A DNA stretch of 64,000 bases from Mugil cephalus (taxonomy: Eukaryota > Chordata > Actinopteri > Mugiliformes > Mugilidae). The translations under genes were made by a program, and so were the position numbers. The notes under the pieces are model-generated. The model was given only the letters and a program-made list of their open reading frames with translations. It ran no database searches and had not been told where the DNA came from. Of the stretch, positions 1 to 12,262 are shown in pieces (positions within the stretch are counted from its first letter, which is position 1; each line of letters starts with the position of its first letter). Where the stretch lies: positions 10,185,672 to 10,249,671 of the forward strand of contig NC_061782.1 of NCBI RefSeq assembly GCF_022458985.1, written 5' to 3'.

Positions 1-3000
1 TTATTGTTTGGAACTATGGAAACGTGGGACGTGGAAATATGTCTGTGTTTTTGTAACTATTTCTGAACACAAGCCTGGAACTTTCCAGAGTTAGTAGGCC
101 ATCTTTACACATGTCTGAAGGGAGTTTGTGGAATTACTCTCACTGCCAGAAGGGGGAGACATACGCCACAAGGTGACACTTTAAACTCTTACAGTAAATG
201 TCAGAACTTGAGAAGGATGCTCCACGTATTTGACCTGTTATTCTCTCCGAATAAATATAGTGAAAACATTTCAATTTGGTTTACATTTGCTCAAACAGGG
301 TGCCTGTATTAGTTGTATCAAAACTGCTTCAAAGCCTTCAGCACGGCAAAATCCTGAGTGGGAGGTGTTCAGTGGGTGTGTACCCCCTAAGTAGTCACAG
401 ATGCCAGGCACAGTTGGGGAAGGAAGCGCCCGACTCTCCTTCTGTGTTAGCCAAGGGAAACTCTCTTTTGGGCGCGGGCCCAAAAAGCTACAGAGCCAAA
501 GACTGCGTTGCAAGCAGGTCACATCTTCGAAAGAAACAAACAGATACGCAGGTTTGTAGGGTACTGAACTAGAGTTTATACCGACTTAACAAAAGGGCCC
601 ATTCACTCAAGATGCAAAAACCTACTCCATACAAGGTAAGTGAACTATATTTCGGTGCCTAAAGTGATCATTGTGTGGACATGACAGTACAAACTGGTCA
701 CATCAGAACTACTTTCTGTTGTTTCAGACTGACACTCCTCATGATTTGTCTTTTATACACTGGAGATAGTTTCTAGAAAAGTTAATGGTCACTTGCCAGT
801 TTATTAGGTACACTAAGAAAAACTGTCCAGCACTAAATCTTAACTTCATAAAGGTTATGGTATTCAACAATAAAAGGATTTAGTGCAGGACAATTACATC
901 ACAATGCATTTATTTTCAGTAGGGTACCAAATGTTTTGGTGAGTGAGCACATATACACATATTTTCCAGCTTGTGTCTGAAAACAAATAAATTATTTGTA
1001 CATCTTTATAGAGATGTGTATTTTTCAAATCTGAACATAACAAATGCAGCTTCAAGACCTTATATATACTGTGTGATCATGAATGTTAAACTTGAATAAT
1101 ATTATGGAAACACCGCACAGTTCTGGTCCTTATGAATGCCATTTCCATTACTACAGTAATATTAATGCAGGCAGGCACGACTCTCTGCTTGAAGGTGATG
1201 CTGTTCTTGGCCTTGAACTTACAACTCCTGTGCCAGCATAATGGCAGCGGCACTGCGGATGGAGGCTTAAAAAAAAAGCCACCTCTTGAAAAGAAGGATT
1301 GCTTGAATTTTGGATTGAAGGATAATCTGAAGCGGTGATTTCAACTATGTGAGATGCTTTGTGAGATGCAAGGTAAACGAGTTCACAAGCACTTTGGGGA
1401 AAGTAAACCATCGCAATCACAAACAGATTTTCATTAAAACTGGCTTTTCTTTACCAGTGATCACATTCACATTCATGCATGCTAAATCTCTGTGATCATC
1501 CCCATGACTGGATTAAGACTTCAACAACCACATGCCACATGGTGTTTTAATCTCAAAAGGACTTGACCTGTAACAACAGTTTGTTACAGTTAGAGTGAGT
1601 AGTGGGCTTGTTTGGTATCTGCTAATAACACTCAGTGAAGGGCTGAGCCAGAGAGGCACCTAGTAAGATATCAAGTGGGCCAGACTAGTAACATAATAGC
1701 ATGTGCATTTACAAAACATTTTATGCGCAACTTTGAATTTCTGAACAAAATAAGTGCAATTTCATTATCTCCTGGACACCAGTTAATTACATTTAAAAAT
1801 TGCAGTTAAAGTCTTTGCAAATTCATGCCAAGGGCCGTAGTACACTCTCCAGTGGGCCGTATGTTTGACACACATGGTGTCACATCATCAAAGACTCTCA
1901 TGTTAAGGCATTGTTTGTTTTTTACGTACTGAAGGCACTGAAAGAGGGCTTGCTCTTGTCATATATAACCTGCATTTTGCAGATGAAAGGGAATAAGTCA
2001 GGAATATGCTTGTTTTCAATGAGTAGGTAATTGATGATTTTCCTGATTTAAAAGGCAGATGAGTGTAAATGAGAAGCATTACTTCAAAACTGAGTTACGT
2101 GATTGCAGTTATTGGAGACTATAATTAGTGTACAGGGTGAACAGCTGAAATTAAATGTATGTACTGAGTCAGAACAGTTGTTGCACTGACATCCAAAGGT
2201 GCAGAACTGAAAAAAAAAATGGCAACTCATCTACTGACACTGAGAAAAGTCTAAAACTAAACTCACACACCATCATGGACGTAGTATTGCTACCTCAGTC
2301 CTGTCGTTCAATGTAACATTTGTTAATTTACTCATTTAAAAAAGATTGTCTTATCATTGCAACAGTTGTCCTCCCTAAGACAGCTCATCATTATGTAGGT
2401 GTGGCAGATGGGCGTGCATCTTTTCACTGCAACAACTCTTCCTTTTTGATACGAACATGCATAGCAGGATAGAGTAACACTGTCACCAGAGGAAGTGTTG
2501 AGTTGTTGGTGTATCTGGTGTACTTTAAGGCTAATTCAAGCCACATAACCCAAGAGTCAATCTTCCTTTGTGCAACAGGTCCCTGGCAGGAGGAGAACCA
2601 GGAAGTAAAGTGAAGAAGCTGAAAGTTGATCAATGACCCAAAGAGAGAAAAAATGACTCCTCCACTAATGATGCTGTAGTATTTTTGGAAATTTACATTT
2701 CAACATAAAGAATACATGGAGTTATTGCTCTCAGTGGGTGCTGCTGATGCCATATTTAGGAAAAATTAATATAGCTACTTCCCTTTATTTTCAAAGGACT
2801 GTCTTACGTCCATCCAGATGGAAGACAAAGTCATGATTTTGCAACCTGAACTCACACAATGCATGTCACTCTGGGCAACCGTGATACCTCATTTTGTAAA
2901 TGAAAGTCCTCCCTGCAGCCAACCCTAACGTCGCAGAAAGATAACTCCACTCGGGACTGATGGGAGATTAGAAAAACTAATCCACATCAGCACAGACTGT

Positions 3001-3267
3001 TTTCTAGGGACGGAAATGCTTTCTTTGGTCGAGATTTCATTGCAACATGGACAGGCCACTGTAAAGCTTTGAAACTAAGTGGCAGACTGGGTGACTGTGC
3101 ATGCGTATAGTGCGACAAGTCACACTGCCTTGGCAAGTCTTGTTCCCTTTGACTTTGACAATGAAACTGCTCAACAATATGGTGTTTAAAGCATGTCAGC
3201 CCCCGAATACATCACATAGCGGCACCCTGTAAACTTTCATTCTGCCATTTCTGACCGTAACTCCTAC
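1..3267. other. Non-coding left flank, probably pde10a intron
   Basis: I find no exon with convincing splice sites here. The sequence is AT-rich, with short chance open frames on both strands. If the exon at 3268-3340 is a pde10a first exon on the minus strand, this stretch is its first intron and the rest of the gene lies off the left edge. A small imperfect hairpin at 824-892 is the only structured piece noticed. Confidence 0.4.
824..892. repeat. Imperfect hairpin, likely remnant of a dispersed repeat
   Basis: Arms 824-840 and 876-892 pair at 15 of 17 positions around a 35-nt loop. Just upstream, the words CCAGTTTATTAGGTACACTA resemble an end sequence common in fish dispersed repeats, recalled from memory. 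It is probably a truncated DNA-transposon derivative. Confidence 0.35.
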
Positions 3268-3340
3268 CTTGGTCGCTACTTCCTGCAGACGGAGATTCCT
3301 CGAAGTCCTGGTCATCAGGACTTTTCCGTTTCTTCGACAT
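3268..3340 (-). CDS. pde10a: Candidate alternative first coding exon of phosphodiesterase 10A
   Basis: On the minus strand an ATG at 3340 opens 24 codons beginning MSKKRKSPDDQDFEESPSAG and ends in phase 1 at a good donor (G|GTAGGAG). A basic KKRK start followed by an acidic, serine-rich stretch looks like a genuine N-terminus. Assignment to pde10a rests mainly on position: in human 6q27, PDE10A lies next to TBXT, PRR18 and SFT2D1, all on one strand, which is the order and orientation here. PDE10A has several alternative N-termini, and I recall a mammalian form starting MSKKRK, but that memory is not firm. The GAF and catalytic exons would lie off the left edge. PDE10A hydrolyses cAMP and cGMP and is striatum-enriched in mammals. 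The exon could instead belong to another gene. Confidence 0.45.
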
Positions 3341-4916
3341 TTGCTGCTCCCTGTTCCGATGATGGATCTATCCACCGCTGAATCGATATCTGCTGATAAT
3401 TTGAGACACCTTCAACCGGCAGGATATAAAACACATATAACAGTCTGGGGGAGGCGAGAGGAGAAATGCGAATAAATCTCAGTCCCATTCATTCAGATCC
3501 TTTCTCTAAATGTGCCGTTTCCAACGTGCTGTGTGCGCAAAGTTACCATGTGGTGACCAGCCAAGCATCTGGAGGAGCAGCGAGGCATGGAGCCGGTCAG
3601 CTCTTGATTCCTGCCGTGTCCAGTAAAGATGCGACTCCACGGACAATCCGGATCTTATTTCTTTTGACAAATGAGAAATATTCGCAGCAGAAGTGATTTG
3701 TCAATCACGTGTGTGGCGGATTACGCCTGAGCCCCGCACAGATGGAAATTACGCACTGACGGCAACTTGTTGATCCTCGTCTTTATGTAAAAGTGTTTTC
3801 GTCATTCCGGATGTGTTTCGAAAAAAAAAAAATCATTTCGGATTTTCAAAAATGTATAATGCGTTTTGCTTGTATGGTGCTCAGCGACGTCAGACTACGA
3901 GTCTAATCAGGAATGGATGACGCACAGCCGACACAACTCGAACTCTTGGGTATCTTCAAGAGTAAAGGCCAGTGTAAACGGAGATTATCTAGACGCACTC
4001 TGCCTGCTAAACTACACCAGACTATGTGTCCCTTTGGTAACATTTGAGCTGCACTCTTCTAAGTTGCGGGTAGAAAATGCTCTCCGGCAACATCTGTCAA
4101 GAAGGGGAGGATTCCCCTGGAGCGTAAAATTGGAGACAGTGTAGTAAAAAAGTGATGAAGGGGGAGTGCGCGGTACAGTACCTTCCCCTTTACAACACCA
4201 TCAGTCCAGCGACGAGTAGAAAACACTCTGTTTGTCTGGGACACGTCTTGCGCAAAACCTCCTAATCCAAGAGCCAGAGTAACATAAATCGAACAAACGC
4301 GCATTGTGTCGTGAGCGACCGGTCTTGGACGAACAGGTTTGCTTTCACTTGAGCGCGCGGCAGCCACAGAGCAATTTGAGAATAAGCCTGTGAATAAGGC
4401 AGCAGGGGAGTCGTGGTATTACGATAGAAGAGGCAATGACGCCACCAGTCTGGCTTTTACAAATTGCTTGATGGCAGTTTTCGCCTCCGGTCGACTTTGC
4501 CCTCAATGCCAGAGAATGGAAAAAAAATAAATATATAAATAAATAATGAATAATGAATTGAATAAAACTGCCTAGACCTCCACGTCACGGATTAACAGTG
4601 AATTCAACTTTCACACATTCATTTTCCTTTCAGGATGGGTGCCTGACACCAGTTGAGCAAAAGCCCCCCCTCCGTCATTCTCTCATTCTCTGATTTATTT
4701 ATGAACACCCCCGGGTCAGTGGATCAAGTTGCATTAACTACATCTGGTTTAGATTTCCAGCGCGGCACCTATACTGTTTCCCCACAGTGTGCACGCGTGG
4801 ATGTCAGAGCGAAATTCTCTGGAAAATTATAAAAGATAGGCTTGTTGCAAAGACGTACACTTGCAATCATGCCACTGACGCTGGTATTTCGTGGTATTTT
4901 CTGAAAGTAAACACGC

Positions 4917-4972
4917 CTCTCTCTCTCTATCTCTCTCTCTCTCTATCTCACACTCACTCTCTCTCTCTCTTT
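4917..4972. repeat. CT-rich microsatellite
   Basis: An interrupted (CT)n tract. The short open reading frames crossing it are artefacts of the repeat. Confidence 0.9.
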
Positions 4973-5120
4973 CTACTCCCCCCTCCCATCCCTCATTCAC
5001 TGCAGCTACTGACGTCAAGACATGCTTGCGTCAATGCTCCCTGCTTTGACAGAGAGCTTTTTTTTTCACTGGAACCATAATGGGATTATTAGGCTTAGAG
5101 AAATACCCTGTCTTCATGGC

Positions 5121-5176
5121 TATATATATGTATATATATATATATATGCATTTGTTTTATATATATATACTATATC
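5121..5176. repeat. TA microsatellite
   Basis: Two (TA)n blocks separated by a short interruption. Confidence 0.85.
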
Positions 5177-8100
5177 TTTTGTGGCTTTTTATAATAAACA
5201 AGACATATAATTGAGACAACAAGAACATTGACATCTTGCGGAAAGAGCTGAGCAATTGCATATCATTCATAAATATGATGATGCTGCTTTTAATTTGATT
5301 ATTAAATGTATTATTCAGTGTGTAAGACTTTATACCAGCATTAGGTAAAAATACCTGTCTAAGCACAAAAATGGGGAAAAAGGCCCATTTTGGGTTTTGC
5401 ATCACTAGTTACAAGTTATTGACCTTCTAAGCACTGTCTTATATAACACTGCAATGCACTGTTTTAGATATCTATCTACTCAGGCTACACTGATTGTAAC
5501 GATGAGACCATCTCAGCCGTTTAGATGGGCTGATATATTTGGAGTCATGAGCGAATCAGTCCGTTCGTCAGATTATATGTCTGTTCCTTCCTGTCAGTGT
5601 GTGGTTGCCGCTTGTGCGAGGAAGGGGAGGATGTCATGATGTCATGGTGTCCTTACACGCTGCCCTTGATCTTCTGGACCGAACGGGCTCTTGTGCCTCT
5701 TGGCTGACCTAGCTTCACTACAGTCACAATGCCCCTTTTTTTCACACTCTCCCAGCTCTCTGGATCCCTCTGTATGAAAATTCAAAAGCCACAGCCTTTG
5801 CAGATATTAACAAAGTGGAGTGCCCTCTGTAAGCTAATCTTTTTTGTTGCAAAACAAAAATTACACACAGAGAGCTTAATCATGCCGTTGAAAAATTAAT
5901 ATGACAGGGATTGTATGAGCTGGAACATCTGAAAATAACTATTTGATTCACTTAAACTACACTTTATCACCTCTACCAGGAGACCAGACAGGTTTGCAGA
6001 GTCACATCAGATCAAAAAGGTCAGCCTTCAACAACACGGTGCGTGAAAAACTTCAGCATGATGTCCTTCCTACGGCAGCTGAGACAAGGCAATAGTTAAG
6101 TTTATCTATTACTTTATTAATATAATATTTTGCATATTTATGTAGAATCAATCAGAAACATTATGGGTGGGAACCTGACTGAAAAAAAAAAAAAAAGGAA
6201 CCATGGAGCAAATAGCAAAGAGTCAGATGAGACAACATCTCAGCATGTGATGATGGTCTGATCTGGTTCAGAGACTGTCGTGTCACGAATCAACAGTCCA
6301 CACTGTGTGCAGAGCTGTATGCAAATCCTCAACTTCAACTCCGTTTGGTGGTAATGTAGTTCGACGGTGGCTAAGACAATTAACAAGATTTTGGTTAGAA
6401 TGGTTCAATTGTGGAGAAGAAAGCTGGGATTATATGTACCCTGAAAGGAAGAGTGCCTGTGAGAATCTTAAACTGTGGCGTCTGACCTCTAAAGATCAAA
6501 CCATAGGAGCTCCCCATGTGATATCTGGAGGCTATGATCCAACATGATGGAAGATCAGCTCCTACAGCCTGTTTGTGCATAAAGGCGATGAATAAAGTGA
6601 TTCACTGTCTGCGAGAAGTAGAAAACAGAAATTAAAATTAATTTCTGTTTAGATGATAATTTCTTAGAATGATCCATTTTTCTATGGAAAACTCTGAAAT
6701 ACGCATCTGAGGTTTCAGTGGAACAACACAGGTCAAACACAGGCGTCTTGTTGTGCTGTGGCCTGGGGTCATTTTCATGTCATGCCTGCACTGACGTGAC
6801 TTAATATATTTTTCTAACCTAATTAACAAAACACATGTCTGGGCTTGCAGTGTGACAGAGTGGTGCTGAAATGCTTAGGAGGAAGGAAGAGAGAGCAGCA
6901 TTTCTGCACGTTTAACAAATAGTTTTTTAAATAAAAAAAAACACGAATCTTATGCGTCATTAACTAAAGACTCTCAGTAATGTGATCTACCTTAGGCACA
7001 TTATGAATATTAAATGGTCGCAGAGATATGTTTCTGCTGAATGGCTGAATTACAGTGTATGGATGCAAAAAATCAAATCAGAGTCAAATGTGTGAAGAAC
7101 ATGTCTTACCCAACATGGGGATACTCAGTAATATGGAGGGCATTACGCTTCAAGAGGTTAAAGTATTTATAGGCTGACACACTTTCCTCACAGTGTTCTA
7201 GACACAGGAGATGAACATGTGTAACCAAGCAAGCGGTCCAGACGAGAGATTTGAATGGAAACAGGGTGTGAGAGCAGTTCTCTGGGATTTCTCACCCGGA
7301 CGTCCACGTTCAGTGTATGCATCAGTCGGACCCCCTCCCTCAAAAGTGCGCAGATGTAATTCCTCACCCTGTGTGCAAAACAATCCCTTGACACTGCAGA
7401 AGGAGCATGCAGAGGAGCTGAGTTACCTGACATTTATCCTGCAATTTTGAAGTTAACATAAGTGATTTCAATACTATTCAAACGCAGTGATAACCGATGC
7501 TGAAAGGAAAAGTAAAAAATATTGAGCAGCTCCACTCAGTTGTTTGTTCTTGTATAGGACTTGAAATGCAAAACTGCACATTACATTTCTGCAAACCGCC
7601 TTAATTTAAAGGATTGCTTGGGTTTCTTTGTAAAAGTGTGATTCCATCCAATGGTCCATTGAGAAAAACAGTCATTCTAACTTGCAGGACACAGAAGTTA
7701 ATCTGTAGCTGTGAGGATCGGATGTTTTAATGTCTTTACACAGATCAATACGAATGCGTTTTGTGACCAAAACCGATAAAACTCACAAACTAATCGACTG
7801 AGGCAGAGGTAGACTCCTGCTATCTCTTTTGTTCTCCAAGGTAAAATGACTGATTTTGTGAATGGGGACTGGTAGCTTTGAAGAGAGCATATAGTAGCAG
7901 AGCTCTGAATTTTGTTTGTGCCCGACACATCACTGCGTGGTGCTTCCCTGGGATTTCTCATTGTTGAACAGGTATGCCTATTCATTTCTAAAAAATAAGT
8001 AGGACACTGACTTGAATGGAATGATACTTAAACAAAAAGAAGTTTGTACAATGAACAGTAGAAGTTAAACATATTTAAATGCTGGATATACAATATATGT

Positions 8101-8541
8101 TTTTTTTTTTTAATGACACGGAAAATTGGATACCGTATGCATAGCAAGATTAGACATTACATACTCCTTTTCGTTTAATCCGAAACTCACATCACACATA
8201 ACTATTTCAAACTGTCATACTGTGGTACAAAAAGCTTCCTCCATCTATTTACAGTACATAGACTTGGCACGTATTCTCATTTACATTATAAACAATTTTA
8301 AAAAACCACTTAGCATTTATCAGCTGCACAGATTTTTTGCATACCGATGTGGATGTCTTAGAGTATTTGCTTAATATAAGCAGTTTAAAACAGATTTTGG
8401 TTCACAAAAATTTAAATACATCATGGAAAAATAAACCAAAGGGGGAAAACTAGCCTATTCAATTTACTTGCCATGAAGATGGCAAGTCAGTCAAACAAAG
8501 CGATTGTTTTGGGGTCTTGAGGCTCATAAGCTACCTTTTGG

Positions 8542-8547
8542 TTTATT
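8542..8547 (-). terminator. Candidate poly(A) signal of tbxt
   Basis: TTTATT on the plus strand reads AATAAA on the minus strand, about 110 bp after the tbxt stop codon. Use of this site rather than a more distal one is not shown. Confidence 0.45.
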
Positions 8548-8656
8548 TTACCATGACAACCATAAATCTCCTTTAGCCTATAAAGGCCCTGCAGTGCATC
8601 GACAATACACCACAACTCTTTCTCTCTCCTTCCCTCAGCTTGCAGAGATGCTTCCT

Positions 8657-11314
8657 TCAAAGGGACGGAGGTGTAACTGGGGTCCAGGCTGAAGGCAGCC
8701 GACCGTGGGGCGAGCTGTCGTACTGAGCAGGGTCGTGCACGTCTGTGGCACTGCTGGTGTCATACATGGGAGAGCCAGAGGAGGGCACTGTGACCGAGTG
8801 TGACAGGCCTGGGTAGTGGCTGCCGGACCCTCGAAGAAACTGGGAGCTGAGGCAGTTGTTTATGCCCCCGTTCTGGGACACTGGAGTCAGGGGTGAGTTA
8901 CTCACAGACCACAGGCTGGTGTACTGACTGTACGGATGGACGTAAAGTAGGTCAGTGCAAAGTGCAAAGCATTTATAAGCCAATATTTACAGAAAGGGTA
9001 GTAAAAAAATAAATGCATTTAAGAGCAAAAAAATATATAGAAGCTGGAACACAATTGACCAGAAAGGTTAAACATAAAAGTTGAACTTATTTCCACAAAT
9101 ATCTGATTTTTACAAAGTTCTACAAAGAGAGATATCATGTTTGTTGATCACAACGTGCACTTGTGATCCTTATTTCTCATAATGTTATACTCTCACTCTC
9201 AATATCTGTTATTTACACCAGGAAATCCCCAAACACGATCTAATTTAAGATTAGATGAAATAAATAAATAAATAAAGATGAACAACACAAACCTGGAGTT
9301 GGTGCCAGAGGTGGAGTTGTGTGCCATGGGCATCATGCTCGAATGTCCTGGCATCTGAAGGCTGGACCAGTTGTCATGGCTGGACAGCATTGACAGACAG
9401 GGTGACGAGTTATCAGAGTAACCAGCTGCAACACAAAGACAGGATCGAGAAAAACATATTAAATGACTGGTCAGAAATCCATTATGTCACTGATCTTGCT
9501 GTATTTTCTTCCTATTCCTGGATTTGCATGTCTTAGTCGAAGTGATTAATCTTACACATTCCTCGTCTCAAACTGAACCCTTTACAACTGTGTGGCTCCA
9601 CTCACACAAAAGCCAGAGGAATGCAAAACATTCCCTGCTCAGCGACGTTTGTTTGAGTTTCTTGTTAATAGTTGGGGGTGGAAGTGAAGTGGTGTGTGGA
9701 TGTATGAAGGTAAAGGCTAAAGGAGGACACTCACTGGGCGAGTTGGTGCGATGGGCGTACGGGCTGGTGTAAGGGGCAGAGCGGTGGTTCCTAAGGGTGG
9801 AGTAACGCTCACAGCCATGGGACGGCGAGAGGGAAATGGGACTCCCAAACTGACTGTGGGGACTGGCAGGAGGGCAGAGGGAGCCTGTGCCAGGAATAAA
9901 CCAGCTACCTACTGGATCCAAGGAGGAAAAAAGATGTGATGGAACCAGATGAGCACCATTAATCTGAGAGGAAATTAGAAATAAATAGCATGAGTGTATA
10001 CTTACACTGAGAGTAACCCGATTGTTGATTTTCATTGGCATCTTCCCTCAGGTCTTTACTGTCACTCCTGCAAGAATAAAGATTGGTTTATTTCAACTGG
10101 TCATATTGTTGGACTGATTAGTTTCACATCAGTTAATATACAGTAAATGTTGTGTTTAAAATAAAAACTCTGCATGCTCTCTTACCTCTCTTTTGCATCC
10201 AGAAAGGCTTTGGCAAAAGGATTGTACTTTATTTTCAGGGCTGTTATCTAAAATCCAAACATGAGAAAATAATTGGGGTTTCGCGTCAGTAAAAATCACA
10301 TATGATGATATAAAAGGCGTGCGTAAAAGCTGTGCGTAAATTACGCACGTGTTTTACGCGCATACACAAAGCTTTGCTGGCATCAATTTGATTTGATTCA
10401 GTTTGAATCTTTTTATTATCATATTGAAGAAAAAATAATAATAAAGAAAAGAAAAGCGTGCCGACCTCTTCGTTTTGATAAGCTGTCACTGCGATGAACT
10501 GTGTTTCTGGAAAGGAATGGCTGGTGATCATCCTCCGTGGGCCTCCAACCCGGACTATATGGATTCGTGGCTCGTATTTATGTAGAGAATTTAACATTAC
10601 CTACAAAATAAATAAATACTTGAAAGGTGGTAATTTCTTACGTTTGAATCATATTTACGCGAATCGTTGGATATGGTCAAAAATAGTACAGGTAAAGGAA
10701 TAAAAGAAAAATGAATCAACATCCCCTCACCTGACCTCCTCCGTTGAGTTTATTTGTGAGTTTGACTTTACTAAAGGAGACGGGAGCTTTCATCCAGTGT
10801 GCCCCAAAGTTTGGAGAATCTGGATGGATGTACACACAGCTGGGAGTCTGGGGTTCGGGTTTGCCTCCAGGCACCCACTCCCCATTCACATATTTCCACC
10901 TGTGGTTGTCGGCCGAAGAGAAGTCTAACAAAAACGAATACATGGCGTTCGGGTCCAAACCAGACACGTTCACTTTCAGCACGGGAAACATGCGCCTAGA
11001 AGAAAAAACACGATATAATTAATCGTTATTTTCGTGTTGAATTTCAGAGCTGTACGGATAAATGAACCTGACTGCTTGTTTCTTGCTGCTGGTATGCATC
11101 AAGCTCACCTGCCATTCTTCGTGACTATCATTTCATTTATCAGATCCTTAAATTTTTGCCACAGCTCGCTCTCATCCAACGACACCTTCAGCTCCCTCTC
11201 CGTGGGGTCCCCCTTCTCGCTGCCGGCCTGCAGCTCACTCTCCACCGCACTGAGAAGATGATCCACCCGATACTGAACGGCCTTGCTGACACAGTCGCCA
11301 GCGCCTGTCGCCAT
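8657..11314 (-). CDS. tbxt: Brachyury, T-box transcription factor T
   Basis: Nuclear T-box factor that specifies mesoderm, notochord and tail. Eight exons: 11314-11109, 10995-10731, 10600-10466, 10247-10186, 10067-10006, 9911-9735, 9425-9293, 8927-8657. They total 1,311 nt, or 436 residues, close to human TBXT, and all phases agree. The T-box spans roughly residues 35-222 and contains [49 protein letters not shown] and [13 protein letters not shown]. The C-terminal half is Ser/Pro/Tyr-rich, as expected of its regulatory region. The start was chosen because 15 residues precede [13 protein letters not shown], as in human, and the ATG has a strong context; an in-frame ATG at 11401 would add 29 residues. 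The T-box looks closer to tetrapod T than to my memory of the diverged zebrafish tbxta, which suggests tbxtb. The exon 3 donor (GTCGGC) is weak but canonical. Confidence 0.96.
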
Positions 11315-11452
11315 CCTCTCCAGCAGTTCCAGGGTTGAATCGTTGCGAACACGGGGCTTATTGTGGAACCTAAATCTGCCCCTTCCCTTCCCTCTTCTCA
11401 TGTATTCACAAAGACAACTTCACTCTCACGGTGCCACAGCGAGCTCACATGA

Positions 11453-11459
11453 ATATATA
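11453..11459 (-). promoter_or_regulatory. TATA box of tbxt
   Basis: The minus strand reads CTATATATTC here, about 140 bp upstream of the chosen start codon. Transcription would then begin near 11,428. The assignment is by motif and spacing only. Confidence 0.55.
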
Positions 11460-11521
11460 GGCCGAAGAGGAGCTCCATCTCGGGATGGGTGTTTGGAGCA
11501 GAGATGGTTGGCTCGACTCCT

Positions 11522-11529
11522 CTTTGATC
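11522..11529 (+). promoter_or_regulatory. TCF/LEF consensus site upstream of tbxt
   Basis: CTTTGATC, a perfect core for TCF/LEF factors, lies about 70 bp upstream of the TATA box. Brachyury is an established Wnt/beta-catenin target with TCF sites in its mouse promoter. Binding here is inference. Confidence 0.45.
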
Positions 11530-11652
11530 TTTGCGCGCTGGTCACAGATTGGCTGAGAGCTGCCATATCATTGAGGCTCACAGGATGACAGCGTTTTTGA
11601 ATGAAGCAGTTTAAGCTCCTTTATTACATCAACCTGTAAATATTGACACTTA

Positions 11653-11660
11653 GATCAAAG
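11653..11660 (-). promoter_or_regulatory. Second TCF/LEF consensus site upstream of tbxt
   Basis: GATCAAAG is the inverse of the site at 11522 and lies 124 bp further from the promoter. The pair in opposite orientation within 140 bp is suggestive, but the motif is short. Confidence 0.4.
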
Positions 11661-12091
11661 CCACACCTGCAGAAACCAAGCCACTGTAGGCTGACTATGG
11701 CTGGTCCTTAGTCCCTCAAGGCTCACACTAAGGTCCTGTTTTGTTTCTCTTACTTCTTTAACTTCTTACTTCTTTTATGAGAAATAATGTCAGATTTAAT
11801 GTTTATTTAAATACTGATATGTCGATGCAAATTTGGTAAGATTTTTTAGTCAGTTTAGGACATTTTAAAACATTTTTAGTCTTTTGTTAATGCTTTAATG
11901 ATATCCCAGCAAGGTGGGAGACAGAAGAATAATCTAAAGATAATATTATGGATGAATGAATTAATAAATGACTGATTACATGAAGGACAAACACATTTCA
12001 GAAATAATCACAAGTGCAACAAACTGTTTTCATCAAGAAAACCACATACGGTCTGTATTTATTATCAGTTTAATACATTTATAGTATAACT
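11661..12091. other. AT-rich spacer between tbxt and the next gene
   Basis: No coding signal is seen. Part is upstream sequence of tbxt and part is downstream sequence of the minus-strand gene ending at 12263. Confidence 0.5.
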
Positions 12092-12097
12092 TTTATT
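12092..12097 (-). terminator. Candidate poly(A) signal of the unnamed 14-exon gene
   Basis: AATAAA on the minus strand about 165 bp past the stop codon at 12263. A second copy lies at 12058-12063. Confidence 0.45.
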
Positions 12098-12262
12098 TCA
12101 GAATAACACAAGTTTAGGAACACGTATTGTGTGATTTGGACCAAACACAAGGTTTTAAATCAAAGAAAGGGGAGTACAGGTGATCTCTACAAAACAAAAT
12201 ATATTAATTGATCCGAAAACTGTACCTATTGCTTTTCAAGAGGTGCTACAGTGTTGATATCT

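Larger units (their letters stand above)
3341..8541. other. Intergenic region between the pde10a exon and tbxt
   Basis: No further gene is supported. The first 1.2 kb to the right of the pde10a exon is relatively GC-rich and has an E-box CACGTG near 3707 and a CRE-like GACGTCA near 3886, so it could be promoter. A minus-strand open frame at 4059-4367 contains a signal-peptide-like stretch and is discussed among the findings. Beyond 5.2 kb the DNA is AT-rich with no coding signal. It may hold enhancers of tbxt, but sequence alone cannot show that. Confidence 0.4.

Noticed and set aside
4787-5080. Open frames rich in SLSLSLSLS on both strands
   Set aside because: Translation of the CT microsatellite.
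9568-10041. Minus-strand open frame of 157 codons taken as one exon
   Set aside because: It covers tbxt exons 5 and 6 in different frames and reads through the introns; splice-site reading gives the conserved QLGSWFIPG junction instead.
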